Assembly (NCBI RefSeq): GCF_003597395.2
Contig: NC_133773.1
Span: 130,204,658-130,268,657 of the forward strand
Reading direction: 5' to 3'
Origin: Chelonoidis abingdonii
Taxonomy: Eukaryota; Chordata; Testudines; Testudinidae
DNA length: 64,000 nt
In this document: piece after piece, positions 1 through 11,566 of the stretch
How the letters are laid out: each line of letters starts with the position of its first letter
Numbering within the stretch: the first letter of the stretch is position 1
The notes under the pieces: model-generated
What the model was told of the DNA's origin: nothing
What the model saw: only the letters and a program-made list of their open reading frames with translations
The model's database searches: none
Made by a program: the position numbers and the translations under genes

Positions 1-118
1 CACAAACTGAGCATTTGAATCTTGTTCCAGAATCTGGGATGAGCCTATGTTGTGAAAACTGAAATGCTCAAAATAGCACATGCATGTGAATGGACACAGG
101 GTGCTAAATAAATTAACC
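1..118. other. Intergenic, no feature
   Basis: Nothing recognisable as gene or repeat was seen. The last eight bases (AATTAACC, 111-118) are the left target-site duplication of the hAT element that follows. Confidence 0.5.
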
Positions 119-340
119 CAGGGGTTTCTCAAACTGGGGGTTCAGACCCCTCAGGGGGTCACGAGATTATTACTGGGGTCGCACCGAGCTGTCAGCCCCC
201 TCAACCCGCTTTGCCTCCAGCATTATAATAGTGTTAAATATAAAAAAAGTGTTTTCAATTTATAAGGGGGTAGGAGGTTTCGCACTCAGAGGTTTGCTAT
301 GTGAAAGGGGTCACCAGGGACAAAAGTTTGAGAACCACTG
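119..340. mobile_element. hAT-type MITE with perfect 8-bp target-site duplication
   Basis: The element starts CAGGGGTTTCTCAAAC and ends GTTTGAGAACCACTG, which are imperfect terminal inverted repeats. It is flanked on both sides by AATTAACC (111-118 and 341-348), the 8-bp duplication expected of hAT transposition. It is 222 bp and has no coding capacity. A second member of the family, in opposite orientation and of almost the same length, lies at 60563-60783. Orientation cannot be assigned without a transposase. Confidence 0.85.
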
Positions 341-1340
341 AATTAACCCTCTGAAACTCAGGAATGCAGGGGAGGGAGGTCTCCCTTGGTAGGGTTGAAG
401 AAGGAGGTAGGTGGTAGGATATTGGCTCTTCTCATGTGATCCCTCCCCCCAGTGGCTAATTTTAAATGAAGCTACCCTCCCTGACATGAATCTCCCTATG
501 GCACTGAAATTAAATATAGACTATAACTTGGCATTTGAGAAGTGAAAGGGATGGTAGCCCTAATGGAAAGCTAACAGCTTGGCTCTTCTGCAAGCCTCAA
601 ACTGCTGAATGAGCTTTAGGGTAGGGAAAGGCTGTGAAGGCTGCCTCCCAAACAGCCTGGCCCTATCCCTCTCTGATTCCCACCCACTTCCTGCCTCCCC
701 AACTGCCCAACCCCCTCAGAATCCCTGACCATCCTGCTCCTTGCCCGCATCACAATCCCCAGAGATTACCCACCACCATCCCATCAGGACCCCACCCCTG
801 CTCCTGTCCCCTGACTGCCCGACCCTAGTCCACCCCCGCTGAGTCCTGACAAACATCCGGAATGACACCCACAATCCAACCCCCCCCATTCCCTGTCTTC
901 CTGACTGCCCCCCCAACCTCTGCCCCCTCCCTGTCCCCGGGACTCCCTGCCCCTTATCCAACCCCACCCTGGCCCCGGCCCCGGCCCCAGCCCCAGCCTC
1001 TTACCCCCGGCTCCCCCATCACCTGGAGCCTCAGCGCGTCGCATCCAGGAGCGTCCCTGAACAGCGGTGCAATGTGGCTCCAGCAGGGCCCGAGCTCCTC
1101 CCCTCTCAGAGCCTCGTGGCAAGGGGGCGGGGCTGTGAACTCCAATGGGTCCTGAGCTCCCAGTCCCACCTCCTTACCATGCAGCTCTGAGTGGGACGGA
1201 GCTCAAGCCCCACCGGAGACATGCTGCAGCTGTTCAGGGAAGCTCCTGGAAATGCTGAGGCTTCAGGAGAGGGATGGGGTCAGGACGGGGTGGGAGCCTC
1301 AGCAGTTCTCTTGGGGGCCCCTGGGGCAAATTGCCCCCCT
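282..1340 (+). repeat. Duplicated segment, copy 1 (partner at 38029-38929)
   Basis: From the CGCACTCAGAGGTTTGC motif near 281 onwards the sequence matches 38029-38929 collinearly. The match covers the 3' end of the hAT MITE, its right target-site copy AATTAACC, an AT-richer middle portion (about 350-615) and a GC-rich portion (about 620-1340) ending in a GGGGCAAATTGCCCC motif. The GC-rich part is a degenerate C-rich block like the reverse complement of the G-rich interior of the hAT element at 30889-31559. Frames open through it are by-products of base composition. Shared content, including the MITE junction, suggests a segmental duplication; a large repeat family carrying the MITE is the alternative. 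Confidence 0.6.
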
Positions 1341-1841
1341 CGTCTAGGAGGACCTGGACGGGAGCTCCTACCATGGGCTGGGTTCCAGCTGCTAGTCCTG
1401 GCCCAGGCTCAGGAGGGACGAGCCTTCCTCTTTCCATGTAGAGGCTGGTCCCAGAGCCGGGTCAGAGCCACCTCTGGGAACCTCCCCCAGCTGCAGGAAG
1501 CTCTGCTTCTGCTGATTGGGACAGCTCCCGACCCAAGCAGGAGGATGCCGGGAAAACCCAGATATATGGTAAACGCCCTTCAAACCCTGCAACCCTAACT
1601 TCTGTGCTGCCGCAAGCAGTGATGCTGGCTTTCGAGTTTGGCACCTGGCCAGCAGCCGCTGCTCTCTGGCTGCCCAGCCCCAAAGGCATGGCCCCTGCCA
1701 GCAGCAGCACAGAAGTATGGGTGGCAATCACACAACGCCCTACAAGAGCTGTAAACATCTGAAACTGTGAAATTCACTATTTTAAAAATCCTATAACTGT
1801 GAAATTGATGAAAATGGACCGTGGATTTGGTAGGGCCCTAA
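1341..1841. repeat. GC-rich interspersed repeat, family unresolved
   Basis: Continuation of GC-rich, repeat-like sequence. It passes into a segment with the look of a short DNA transposon and ends near 1830-1841 at the palindrome TAGGGCCCTA. I recognise the neighbouring phrase (GTGAATTTGGTAGGGCC-like) as a recurrent turtle repeat end but cannot name the family. No conserved protein was seen in any frame. Confidence 0.4.
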
Positions 1842-2940
1842 TTATAGTTATATATGTAGAGATACAAAAAAACAGAAACTGCTATAAATTTAATGATGAT
1901 GGAGCTATTACCACCCCATAATACATAACCATGTTGTGTTGTATAATTTAAAATATATGGGCCTGTTGACTAATATATGCTGACTAGCATATAAATATAT
2001 ATCATATTAATATGTATTATCCACACACACACATTAAGCCCCAATAACATTAAGCCCAATATTGTAACAGTGATATAACTTAAATTGGCCTATATCATAA
2101 TCTTGTTCACTTCTGCTAAGGATCTCAAAACTCCTTGCACTTGCTGAAGTAAGCATTTGGCATAAGCAGATAGGAAACTTGTCAAAAAATCAATATACAT
2201 TCATTCTATGTCTTAGTAAAGGCTAGGAAAGTACCTTCCTGGACCAGTACCTGGAATGCTAATTTCCAAAACAAGATAAGAAAGGAAGAAAACAGGTTAG
2301 GGAACTGGGACAAACTGATGGGTTGGGTTTCAGTGAGATGTAAAGAGATCTGTAACCTGTAAAAGCATCAAATAAATAATACCAGCTGAAATGCATAACT
2401 TGAGGAGCACAACTTCTGCATCAAGTGAATCCAACATCGCTGCATTGGACCTTTTCCTATATCATATCAATAAACCTGACTGACAGTTATTTGGTCTCTT
2501 GAGTATATTTCATAGCAAGCCAAAGGGTGGTTGGGCAATTGATTATACAGTTTATAAACAGGCCTGATCCAAAGCCTATTGAAGTCACTTTCCATGTCGG
2601 TAAAAGTACCGTGAGATCTACAGATGGAAAGTGCTATATAAGAGCTAGTATGATTATAGTATTAATTCTTATGCATTACTATTATCATACCACCACATTT
2701 CAGACTCTCCTCCACCACAGTGCCTACAAAGCACTACCAGCTGACAATAGCTAGTAGCAGCAGCAGCAGTAGTAGTGAGTTCCCACTAGCACATATCATT
2801 CACCCACTACCAATCTACTTTCTCTCATGTTGCTTTACATTGATAAGAAAATGTTTTATTGCTGTAATTGAGTTTTCCCTTATTTCAGGACTAAATGACT
2901 AAGTAGTTATTTAAAATAATAATTTTGCATCCAATGAAAT
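1842..2940. other. AT-rich intergenic stretch
   Basis: No gene seen. The only structure is a short interrupted trinucleotide tract (AGC/AGT units, about 2752-2776) and a short CA run near 2022. Confidence 0.5.
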
Positions 2941-3011
2941 GGGTATTCACCCACTAAAGCTCACGCTCCAACATGTCTGTTGGTCTATAAGGTGCCACAG
3001 GACTCTTTGCT
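2941..3011 (+). mobile_element. Penelope-like element tail fragment
   Basis: About 70 bp matches, in the opposite orientation, the end of the Penelope-like remnant at 5601-6502. Shared phrases are the TTCACCCAC...AAAGC run and CTATAAGGTGCCACAGGA. No coding sequence remains. Confidence 0.6.
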
Positions 3012-5374
3012 AATTTTATCGTGGCTTTTTAAACTAATCTTTATGTCCTCTTCTACTTAAAGGAATCACAGGCTAGATCTCTTATTTAAGGCATCATTTC
3101 AGGAAGATATGTATAGCCAAGCAGCGAGGCTTTTACTCAGTTATTACTCCATTTTTATTCAGTCCACAGACTCAGGAAAACTCTTATAGCATGGGTAAAA
3201 AGGGAGAAAAAAAATGCAGTCCCAGTAAATTCTGTAGATTATGAGTAGTATTTTCAGAAGTGCCAAAGGGAAAGTCAATGGGAGTTGACTCCTTTGGGCG
3301 CTTTTGGAAATCTCTTAGTCCGCAGTTTCTGGTGCTGAATTCACTGACTAGAGAACTTGTTCCCCTTACATCTGTAATAGAAGGATGAGTTTTCAGTGAG
3401 TTAAGTGCACCTGGGAACAGTCCATGGAAAAGTAATGGACTGTTCCTCCACAGGGGGTGCTCTCTGAGAAATTATCTTTGACTAATGGGGCTATTGACCT
3501 GATGAGTCCCTGATTAGAGACTGCTTGAATTCATGCTAATTGATCACATTCTCAGCAACTTCTTGTTCTTTCAGCTACTTCCTTATGTTCTTCTAAGCAC
3601 ATTACTCCATCCCAACCTCCTCTTTCTCCCCCACTTCACAATGGAAAGTGAAACCCTGAATATACTTTAAGAATCTGTTTTTGTGTTCTATAGTTCTGAT
3701 TATAGGATTTAGTACTCCTAACACTGAAAGAGATAGGGCAAAATGTAAATGTAATTAATGGAACATACATGCAAAAGAATAGGTATAATCTGTCTTATTT
3801 CTAACATTAAAATATAAAGACTCGTTCAACGCTTTACAAGAACTTTACAATGAATATTTGTTTCCTGATGAAGGCAGCAATTTTGCTACGGGGCCATTAG
3901 CTCTATCCATCTCAGACATTTTAGCAAAATTCCTGATACAGGCCCTGATCCTGCCACTAGATCAGCATAGTCCTTCTGAAATCAGTGAGACGCTATGTGG
4001 ATCAAGGGACTGCCTGTACAGATCCAGTTGTTGAACTGGACCCACAGAGGGTAGGTTCACACAACTCGGGCATATTTTTATTTAATTGAAGCCAGTTGCA
4101 TTTATTCATCCTACACCTTGATTTATTGTATTCATTTGTTCAGATTTGTAAAAGTACCATCACTTTGTTCTGCAGGGAACAGTTAAAAAACACAGAATCT
4201 GGAGTAACTCCAAATACAATGAAACACAAATAATCTGGACCGCTGGGAACCTCCACATCCTAAAGAATCATTCAGAGGAATAAAGAATAACTCCATTTAA
4301 CTGCCCTTCCCCTTCAGCTCACTCCTGTTTTAAATGTGCAGAGGAAAGGATGGGCTTCGCAAACACTGTAGACTGAGGCAGACAGCAAACTCCACGTCAT
4401 GGGCCCTTTCTCAATACTACTCTGCTAATTATCCCAACCCAATAAAATGTAGAGGAGGGAGGTCAGCTCACCTGTCTCCAAGAGCTACCATTCAGTTGTT
4501 ATGCACAGAGAGAAGTATTTTCTCATTGCCTCTGCATTTAATGCCCTAGCATGCCAGCAGTCCCTCCCCCAACCATTTACATTATGCACTCCAGCCACAG
4601 ATGAGGTTTAGGGAACCAACGAGCATTGGTATAGAACAGAGTTTTATGCAAGGGCACAGCCCTGTAATGCACACAGGAAGAAATTAATCCCTTAGGCTGT
4701 AAAAACATTCAGGGCTACAAATTCTCCCGACCCTTGTTTAATTAGCAAGAAGTGATGCTGCAGGCAGGGAGAGCCACAGGAATAAGAAATCTTATTAACC
4801 AGGAGTAGAGCCCAGTGTTATATGCTGAGACACCATGTTTGTTTGGTAATAGTCTGGCCCTGGCCCAGTTTCATTAGCCCCAGTGTAACATCAAAGTAAG
4901 TCCCTCTTGAAACCTGAATCCTGTTTCTGCAGTTCATCTCATCTTATTAGCCTCTTTATGATACTTAAATAAATGTCACTCCTCGTGTTTCCTCTGCTTT
5001 TTTTTAAAATTATAATTATTCTTCTTCGTTTTTTATCCATTATTTTTATTTTAGCATCTTCTACAGTCTGCTTATGTAGTTAGGGCAAGTAAACTTAGGT
5101 GTCTCATGTTGGGCACCCAAAGTTTCATGACCTACAGGTAGAATCCCTTCTGAAATACGTAAAACCTTCAACTCCTCCATGGGTATAATGTTACACAGAA
5201 ATTAAAATAGCCCGTGGCTATGCTCACAGGCTCGAGGCTGCTGGGCTAGCCCAGCCAAGCACCGAACACAACACTGCAATTTTTTAAGCCCTCTAGCCAA
5301 GTCAGATGAACACGGGCCAGCCACAGTTGTTTTAATTAGCAGTTGTAGATCTACCAACGTCTCATTTCACACCA
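3012..5374. other. Intergenic, no gene seen
   Basis: No coding exon or recent repeat was recognised. Near 3940-4050 there is a GGCCCTGATCCTGCC motif, part of an old dispersed repeat that also recurs near 16360 and in weaker form elsewhere. Confidence 0.45.
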
Positions 5375-5500
5375 CGCTGTAAAATGAGGTAATACAATAC
5401 TACTTAACCACAGTACATCAAAGGGGTATCGGTACAGGATCATGTTAGTTAATATGTTACACAGTGTTTGGAAACATAAAGTGCTACATATTTTTATCTG
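5375..5500 (+). mobile_element. MIR-like SINE, 3' part
   Basis: TGTAAAATGAGGTAATA followed by AAAGTGCTACATA matches the order of the MIR core 3' half (TGTAAAATGGGGATAAT ... AAAGCGCT). Old and diverged. Confidence 0.5.
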
Positions 5501-5600
5501 GGGAGCAGATTTTGAGAGCTACCTTAGTCCCTAAGGTGGCCCCAGGACTCTCAAGTATAAGAGGGGTATGCCGTGTAGTTTGGATCTTGGTAAAAGCATA

Positions 5601-6502
5601 GACAAAGCAAAAATCCTGTGGCAACTTATAGACTATACGATGTTTTGAAGCATGATGCTTTCGTGGGTGAATACCACTTCGTCAGATGCATGTTAGTGTA
5701 AATTTCCAGGGCAGGTATATAATAGTGCAAGCAACTAAGAAATAATGAGGTTAGTTCAATCAGGGAGGAATGAGGCCCTCTTCTAGGACAGTTGAGGTGG
5801 TGAAACGCAGGGAGGAGAAACTGGTTTGTAGTTGGCAAGCCATTCACAGTCTCTTGTTTATCCTGAGCTGATGGTGTCAAAATTTGCAAGATGAATCTGA
5901 AGACTCGCAGTTTCTCTTTGAAGTCGGTTCCTGAAGTTTTTTCTGCTGCAGTATGGCCACCTTAAGGTTTGCTATAGTGTGGCCAGGGAAGGTTGAAGTG
6001 TTCTCCTACAGGTTTTGTATAATTGCCGATTCCTAAATATCTTGATATTAAACCTTCTCATAGAGACTGTCCAGTTTGTAGTCCGATGTACATAAGCAGA
6101 GGGGCAATTGCCTGGCATATATACATTGGTGGAAACGTGCAGGTGAGGTGAACCGGTGATAGTGTGGCTGATTGGTTTAGGTCCTGGTGATGGTGGTCGC
6201 TGGTGTATGAATGTTGGGCAGAGTTGGCATCGAGGTTTGTTTGCATGGATTGGTTCCTGAGCTAGAGTCCGCTATGGTGCGGTGTGCAGTTCCTGGTGAG
6301 AATATGTTTCAGGTTGCAGGTTGTCTGTGGGGCAAGGACTGGCCTGCCACCAAGGCCTGTGAAAGTGTGAGATCATTGTCCAGGATGGATTGTAGATCCC
6401 TGATGATGCGCTGGAGGGGTTTTAGCTGGGGACTGTATGTGATGGCCAGTGGAGTCCTCGTTCTTTTTACTGATACAGACTAACACAGCTACCACGCTGA
6501 AA
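5601..6502 (-). mobile_element. Penelope-like retroelement remnant with GIY-YIG endonuclease traces
   Basis: Read on the minus strand, broken frames show MYIGLQTGQSL, then after a stop and shift KPVGEHFNLP. This is the spacing and wording of the GIY-YIG endonuclease domain at the C-terminus of Penelope-like elements. The minus-strand 3' end carries the CACGAAAGCATCATGC and CTATAAGTTGCCACAGGA motifs shared with the fragment at 2941. The opposite end has GATACAGACTAACACAGCTACC, the common terminal motif of these elements in turtles. In-frame stops and frameshifts show a dead copy; no reverse transcriptase core is left. The identification rests on the endonuclease motif and the termini. Confidence 0.7.
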
Positions 6503-6654
6503 GGTAGGAAGACAGTTGATCTGACTCCAATTCTCTTTCATTTCTGTGCCACCACCTGACATCCCAAGAAAAGACTAATCTAGGTACTATATGAACCCAT
6601 CACCAATAGTATCTGAGTGCCTCCTATCATTAATGGACTTATCACAATACCCTC

Positions 6655-6800
6655 GGATGGAAGAAGGACAGTATTAGTCCCATTTTACAGATGGCACCCA
6701 AAACACAGTTTAGCTTAAGTGATTTGTCCAGGGACACATGGGAGGTCCATGACTGGACCACAAACTGTGAACTCCAGTCCCAGTGCATTGTTCTAGAGGC
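6655..6800 (-). mobile_element. MIR SINE
   Basis: CCCATTTTACAGATGG, then AAGTGATTTGTCCAGGG with ACACATGGGAGG and a GAACTCCAGTCCCAGTGC tail. This is the reverse complement order of the MIR consensus. Diverged and non-coding. Confidence 0.65.
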
Positions 6801-7025
6801 TAGAACCATCCTTCATACTCCAAGTACCTAACTGATCTACTATTACCAAATGATAATTATATCTGTTGTACACTCTTACAAGGAAGCAACAATATATGAT
6901 GGTCATTATGAGTTTTGCAATGGACTAATATTCTTGAGATGTTCTGGCCATTCAAATGCAAGAGAAACCAAAGAAATGTGTTGTTTTGAGTTTTTAGAAT
7001 TAGCTTCGATTCTGAACTGCACGTG

Positions 7026-7066
<41 letters not shown>

Positions 7067-8224
7067 CCATGCATGAGTAGAGAGGAAACAACACAAATGT
7101 CATTTAATTTACATGACAAAGTGCTGCCATTATTTCAGTATGACAGAATGCCACTAAGGGCAATTTCCGAAAATTATTTAAACAATGTAATAAGTTAAAT
7201 GTCAGCGTTGGCTAATTATGTTTATGCTAATTGTTAATTAGCCCCATAATGGAGACAGTCTTAATTAACAATAGTTGTATGTGTGTGCGAACAGAGTGTG
7301 CGTGAGAGAAAGAGCTGGGCTGCAAAAGAATGTTGGAAGTAATTTAATTTCCTGTAATCATAAGTATTTCATTTCAGACATTAATAGGAAATTTTCAATA
7401 TACTTTAGAAAAGATGTGATTAACGTACAATGTATCTGTAAGCAATCCTTTTTGTATTACATCAGTTCTGTCACAATAACAGCTTTTTTTTTTTAAACTC
7501 TGAACTGTATAATGCTGTATCTGTCTCTATTTTGCCTCATGTTTGTTCTGCGAAAGAGAAGACATACACATCAGCAGCATAGGCAAGATTATGACAAAGA
7601 GGTCAGTATTACTGACAATCACATATTACAGAAGATCACTAATTTCCCAGATAACAGGAGACACTAGCTATACATTACAGAGCAGAAAATCCATTAATAT
7701 ATTGATACTCATTCCTAATAGAGAGAACGTGGATGACACATGTATAATGCCCTAAATTATGAGAACAAACCATTCAATTTTAGAAAATTATGTATTATTT
7801 GTTAAGTGCCAGCAATGTATCCTATATGGTACAGAACATATTAATACCCAGTCCCTGCCCCAAAGAACTTACAGCCTAAGAGCTAAGGCCCTGTACAGAA
7901 AAGCCTTTAAGCACATCCTTAATTTTAACCCCATACTTAAATCTGTCCTTATTCAGCAAAGCACCTGAGCACGGAATTGTGTTGCTGAATCAGGGCCTAA
8001 AATCATGAGATTCTTTCCCAGTGTTTATTCCGTTCATATTAGGGCAAACTCCCATCACTGTTAATAGGAATTTTGCATGAGTAAGTAGCTCAGGTGCTTG
8101 TCCAAAAAAAATTAATTTGCAACCTAAAATCAAATGGGCCAATTGCTCACCGCCCCCTCACTCCCAGAGTCATTCAGAAATGAGAATGTCTGCATACGGG
8201 GCCCCCCCTCCCATTTGTAACTGT
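6801..8224. other. AT-rich intergenic stretch
   Basis: No gene seen. Around 7205-7275 there is a cluster of TAAT/ATTA homeodomain-type half-sites. About 7840-7985 holds an old dispersed repeat (GTCCCTGCCCCAAAGAACTTACA). The long A-run at 7029 is listed separately. Confidence 0.45.
7029..7062 (+). repeat. Uninterrupted A34 run
   Basis: Thirty-four consecutive A bases with no interruption. No retrotransposon body or target-site duplication was recognised next to it. It produces poly-Lys and poly-Phe frames that are not genes. Confidence 0.9.
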
Positions 8225-8282
8225 GGGTATGTCTGCACTGCAGCTGGAAGATGTCATTCCTAGCTCCAGTGTGGACATACCC
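8225..8282. mobile_element. Very short inverted-repeat element (MITE-like)
   Basis: GGGTATGTCTGCACT on the left pairs with AGTGTGGACATACCC on the right, one mismatch in 15, enclosing about 28 bp. This is a typical terminus of short turtle DNA elements. No clear target-site duplication. Confidence 0.5.
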
Positions 8283-9389
8283 TCAGATACCAATGTGGTA
8301 CTGCCCCATCTTTCCACAGGCCAGCTGGGGAGCTCTATGATGCTCTGGAAGAAAGCAGAGACTGGGCAGCTGAAAGGAGGAATGGGAGGGACACATCCAC
8401 TGGCCCTGGGGAGCTCACAACAACAAGCCAAAGGCTCTATTACAGTTCAATAGCCCCCTCCATAATGCGTATCCCACATTACAGGAATAGCTAAGGGCAT
8501 CCACAGCCAGGGTAGGCCAGGCGAGGCTGCTCCATTGACCTGTCACTGAACCTTTGGGTCCGCGTGGCTTCCGGGGTTATACTGCAGCCTCTGTCACTTG
8601 CACTGGTCTAGGCTGTGATCTTGAGATCACTGCCATTAACTCCCTTCCAAAGTTTCCTGCATTTTCAGAGGCGACAAAGGCTTGCTGGGTATTCTACCCC
8701 TTGTTCGTCATGCACTTTGGAAGGTACATTTATCCTTGAAGTAATAAAGCAAGATCAAGTGGTTTGTTGCCACCCACTTCCCCATTTTTGAAGTATCCCA
8801 GCTGGTGTTGTGACTGTTGAAGTTGCCAATGACAAGGCAGAAGAAAGTCAGTTGGCCATGCAAACCATTCACCTGCTGGTATGTAAAACAGAAACTACTG
8901 CTATTTGGTCGAGTTCAACCATGATAGGTTCCATTATACCACAGTGTTTCACAACAGTGCTTTTCACCAGTCTTTTGTCATGTACAAGTATTGTTCTCCC
9001 ATAGGTGTTGCTTTTGAAGTTCACAGCAATACGCATGCCAGGATGTCTCTATGTGTGTCTCTTGCAGGCACGCAATATCTGCTCTATGCCAGATAGACAC
9101 CAGCCTTGTGTACAGAGAATCCCTCTACATTAAAATGGATTATTTTAAGTGCTGTCTTTGACTGAGGACCTGAAAGGAGCTGTTTATGTCAATGTCAGTG
9201 TCTTCCATTGTGGTCTGGAGGCCTATTGTCAGATTTGATCTCTCCCAGGATTAGTTGCAATGGAAAATTAACAGGAATCATGACATAAATGTAGGGGGTC
9301 ATGTCAGATACATCCACTACATCCAAGATGGCTTCAAAACTTAAAAAAAATTACAAGGGGCTGTTTTGTTATTCTGCCAGTTGCTTACA
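8283..9389. other. Intergenic, no gene seen
   Basis: No exon or recognisable family. The right part may be the upstream, more decayed portion of the LINE remnant that follows. Confidence 0.4.
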
Positions 9390-9660
9390 ACACTACCGAA
9401 TCTGGGAAGAATTTTGAGAAATAGCAAGATGGTGGAAGGCATCTCCTCTTACTTAAGGATCAGTGTTTCTCCATCAAGATGGATGGTCAGAAAAGTCAAT
9501 GGTGTACTTGGCAGAATGGGTTGCCGTAAGGTCCAGTGCTATTACCTTTGCTGTTTAATGTCTACACAGATGACCAACTGGAATTCTCTAGTGTGTGAAG
9601 ATGATCTCAAATGTGAATGTGGAGAATCTAGGCAAATAGTGATGCAGTGCCTTCTGTCAA
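9390..9660 (+). mobile_element. Non-LTR reverse transcriptase remnant
   Basis: From 9515 the + strand reads NGLP*GPVLLPLLFNVYTDDQ, a decayed copy of the (N)GLPQGSVL-PLLFN-Y--D block of non-LTR reverse transcriptases. A C-x-CGE-x-x-Q-like segment follows near 9610-9640. Stops and shifts show it is dead. The clade was not determined: it is not the CR1 copy type found elsewhere in this window. Confidence 0.55.
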
Positions 9661-9689
9661 CATTCTGTACTCCTGACATGTACCTATCT

Positions 9690-9852
9690 CATAGAGCTGG
9701 AAGGGACCCTGAAAGGTCATCGAGTCCAGCCCCCTGCCTTCACTAGCAGGACCAAGTACTGATTTTTGGCCTCGATCTCTAAGTGGCCCCCTCAAGAATT
9801 GAACTCACAACCCTGGGTTTAGCAGGCCAATGCTCAAACCGCTGAGCTAGAG
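9690..9852 (-). mobile_element. Tortoise-type Pol III SINE (tRNA head, CR1-like tail)
   Basis: On the minus strand a tRNA-like head (CTAGCTCAGCGGTTTGAGC as A-box region, GGGTTGTGAGTTCAATTC as B-box region) is followed by a body and by a CR1-like tail ending CCCTTCCAGCTCTATG. The tRNA-related head joined to a CR1 3' tail is the published structure of the tortoise Pol III SINE, mobilised by CR1. It is not a functional tRNA gene. Confidence 0.75.
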
Positions 9853-9978
9853 AAGTACCACCACAGCAGCTCCGTGCATGATGAGTGCATGGTGAACAAC
9901 TCTATTCCAACATTTCCATCTATGACTAGTCAGCCTTGTAAGATGCTGCTTACGACTGACTTTTCTTTGGTAAGTATC

Positions 9979-11009
9979 TGTCATAAACAGATAGAAGTTA
10001 ATAGAACAGAAGTACTTTATATCTCTTTTGACTGTAAAGGGTTAACAAGTTCAGTAAGCCTGGCTGTTACCTGACCAGAGGACCAATCAGGGGACAGGAT
10101 ACTTTCAAATCTTTGAGGGAAGGAAGTTTGTGTGTGTGCTGTTAGTTTTTGGTTGTTTATCCTCTCTGGATTCTGAGAGTGACCATGACATGCAACCAGG
10201 TTTCTTCCAATCTCTCCGATACAGGCTCTTATAAGTTCAGAGTAGTGAGTACTAGGTAGATAGGTGAGTTAGACTTATGTTTGTTTCCTTATTTGCAATG
10301 TGCATTTGGCTGGAAAGAGTTCAAATGTGTATTTGGCTTGAAGGAGATTCAATTTGTATATTTCTGAAAGGATTTTAATTTGTACTTGTATACTTCTTGT
10401 GGGGGTATTCCCAGTGTCTATAGCTGTAAAAACCCTGTACCTAATCCATCTTAAATTTGCAAAGATAATTTTTACTGTTTTTCTCTCTTTAATTAAAAGC
10501 TTTTCTTGTTTAAGAACCTGAATTGTGTTTTTTTATTCTGGTGAGACCCCAGAGGACTGTGGTCTGGATTCACCAGGGAATTGATGGGAGAAAGGAGGGA
10601 AGGGGGAGAGAAAGGTTAATTTTTCCTGTGTTAGGATTACTTTCTCTCGCAGGGAGGCTTACCGGTGGAGGGAAGAGAAGGAGAGGAGGAAGAGTAATTT
10701 TCCTCTCTGTTTTGTGATTCAAGGACTTTGAATCACAAGTAATCTCCAGGGTAACCAGGGAGGGGAAGCCTGTGAGAGCAACTGGTGGGGAAAGGGTTTA
10801 CTTTCCTTGTGTTAAGATCCAGAAAGTCTGGGTCTTGGGTTCCCCGGGCAAGTGTTTGGGGGGGACCAGAGTGTGTTCCAGGCACTGGAATTCCTGGTTG
10901 GTGTGCAGCGCTACAGGTTCTAAGCTGTAAATTAAACTTAGAGGAATTCATGCTGGTACCCCATCTTTTGAAACGCTAAGGTTCAGGGTGGGGAATTATA
11001 TCCCTGACA
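9979..11009 (+). mobile_element. Solo LTR, Gypsy-type, with 5-bp TSD
   Basis: The element begins TGTCATAAAC and ends TCCCTGACA, so it has TG...CA termini with short inverted ends TGTCA/TGACA. It is flanked by GTATC on both sides (9974-9978 and 11010-11014). Length is 1031 bp and no internal gag-pol sequence adjoins it, so it is a solo LTR left by recombination. An AATTAAAAGC-type polyadenylation region lies near 10490. The related LTR at 11567-12357 shares a GACCAGAGG...CCAAT...GGGACA block. Confidence 0.85.
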
Positions 11010-11566
11010 GTATCAAAACAATTATACCCTGGTATGCTCTGGCTGCTTATACCTGTCTGTTGATGCACAGCACCACCTTAAGCTGGGTGTATAACTGCTT
11101 TTGCATTGCTAGAGTAGCACAAAGCAGGCAGAGTGTACAAGTGGATCAGGTTTACAATATAATCTCACCTGTGAGCCCATACTTATGAACACAACCATGC
11201 ATGGGAGATGTATTCTCATTAAAGCTTTTTTATTTCTTTAGCTGAGCATGCAGCATTTAAATGGAGCATTTTAAATTTATCTGAAGCAGCTGGTCACCTC
11301 ATTACCCAGCTAGCCCGCTCTCTGGCCCCTCAGCTCATCTCCAGTTTGGGTCCCACACTTACTACGTTACTTTAAATAAAACCTATAAGTGTTTAAGGGG
11401 AGCAAGCGTTGTGATACCCTCACAAAAGGACAACACTATAAAACCATGAAATCAATAAATTAAAGAAACAAGATATGGAGAGGGGGAGGGGAGGGATGGT
11501 CTAATTAGTGGTGCAGCCTTGTGACTTGGTATGATCTGTGATCAATTTCTTCCTGTGTATGACCTT
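11010..11566. other. Spacer between two solo LTRs
   Basis: No gene or repeat family recognised. It has no retroviral coding sequence, which argues against the two LTRs being the ends of one provirus. Confidence 0.5.

Noticed and set aside
784..1122. Open frames of 80-112 codons in the C-rich block
   Set aside because: Low-complexity Pro/Gly-rich products of a degenerate repeat that recurs elsewhere without conserved frames.
6857..7103. Poly-Phe and poly-Lys frames around the A34 run
   Set aside because: Artefacts of a homopolymer.
9785..9852. tRNA gene on the minus strand
   Set aside because: The tRNA-like boxes belong to a SINE head joined to a CR1 tail; no proper cloverleaf or terminator.
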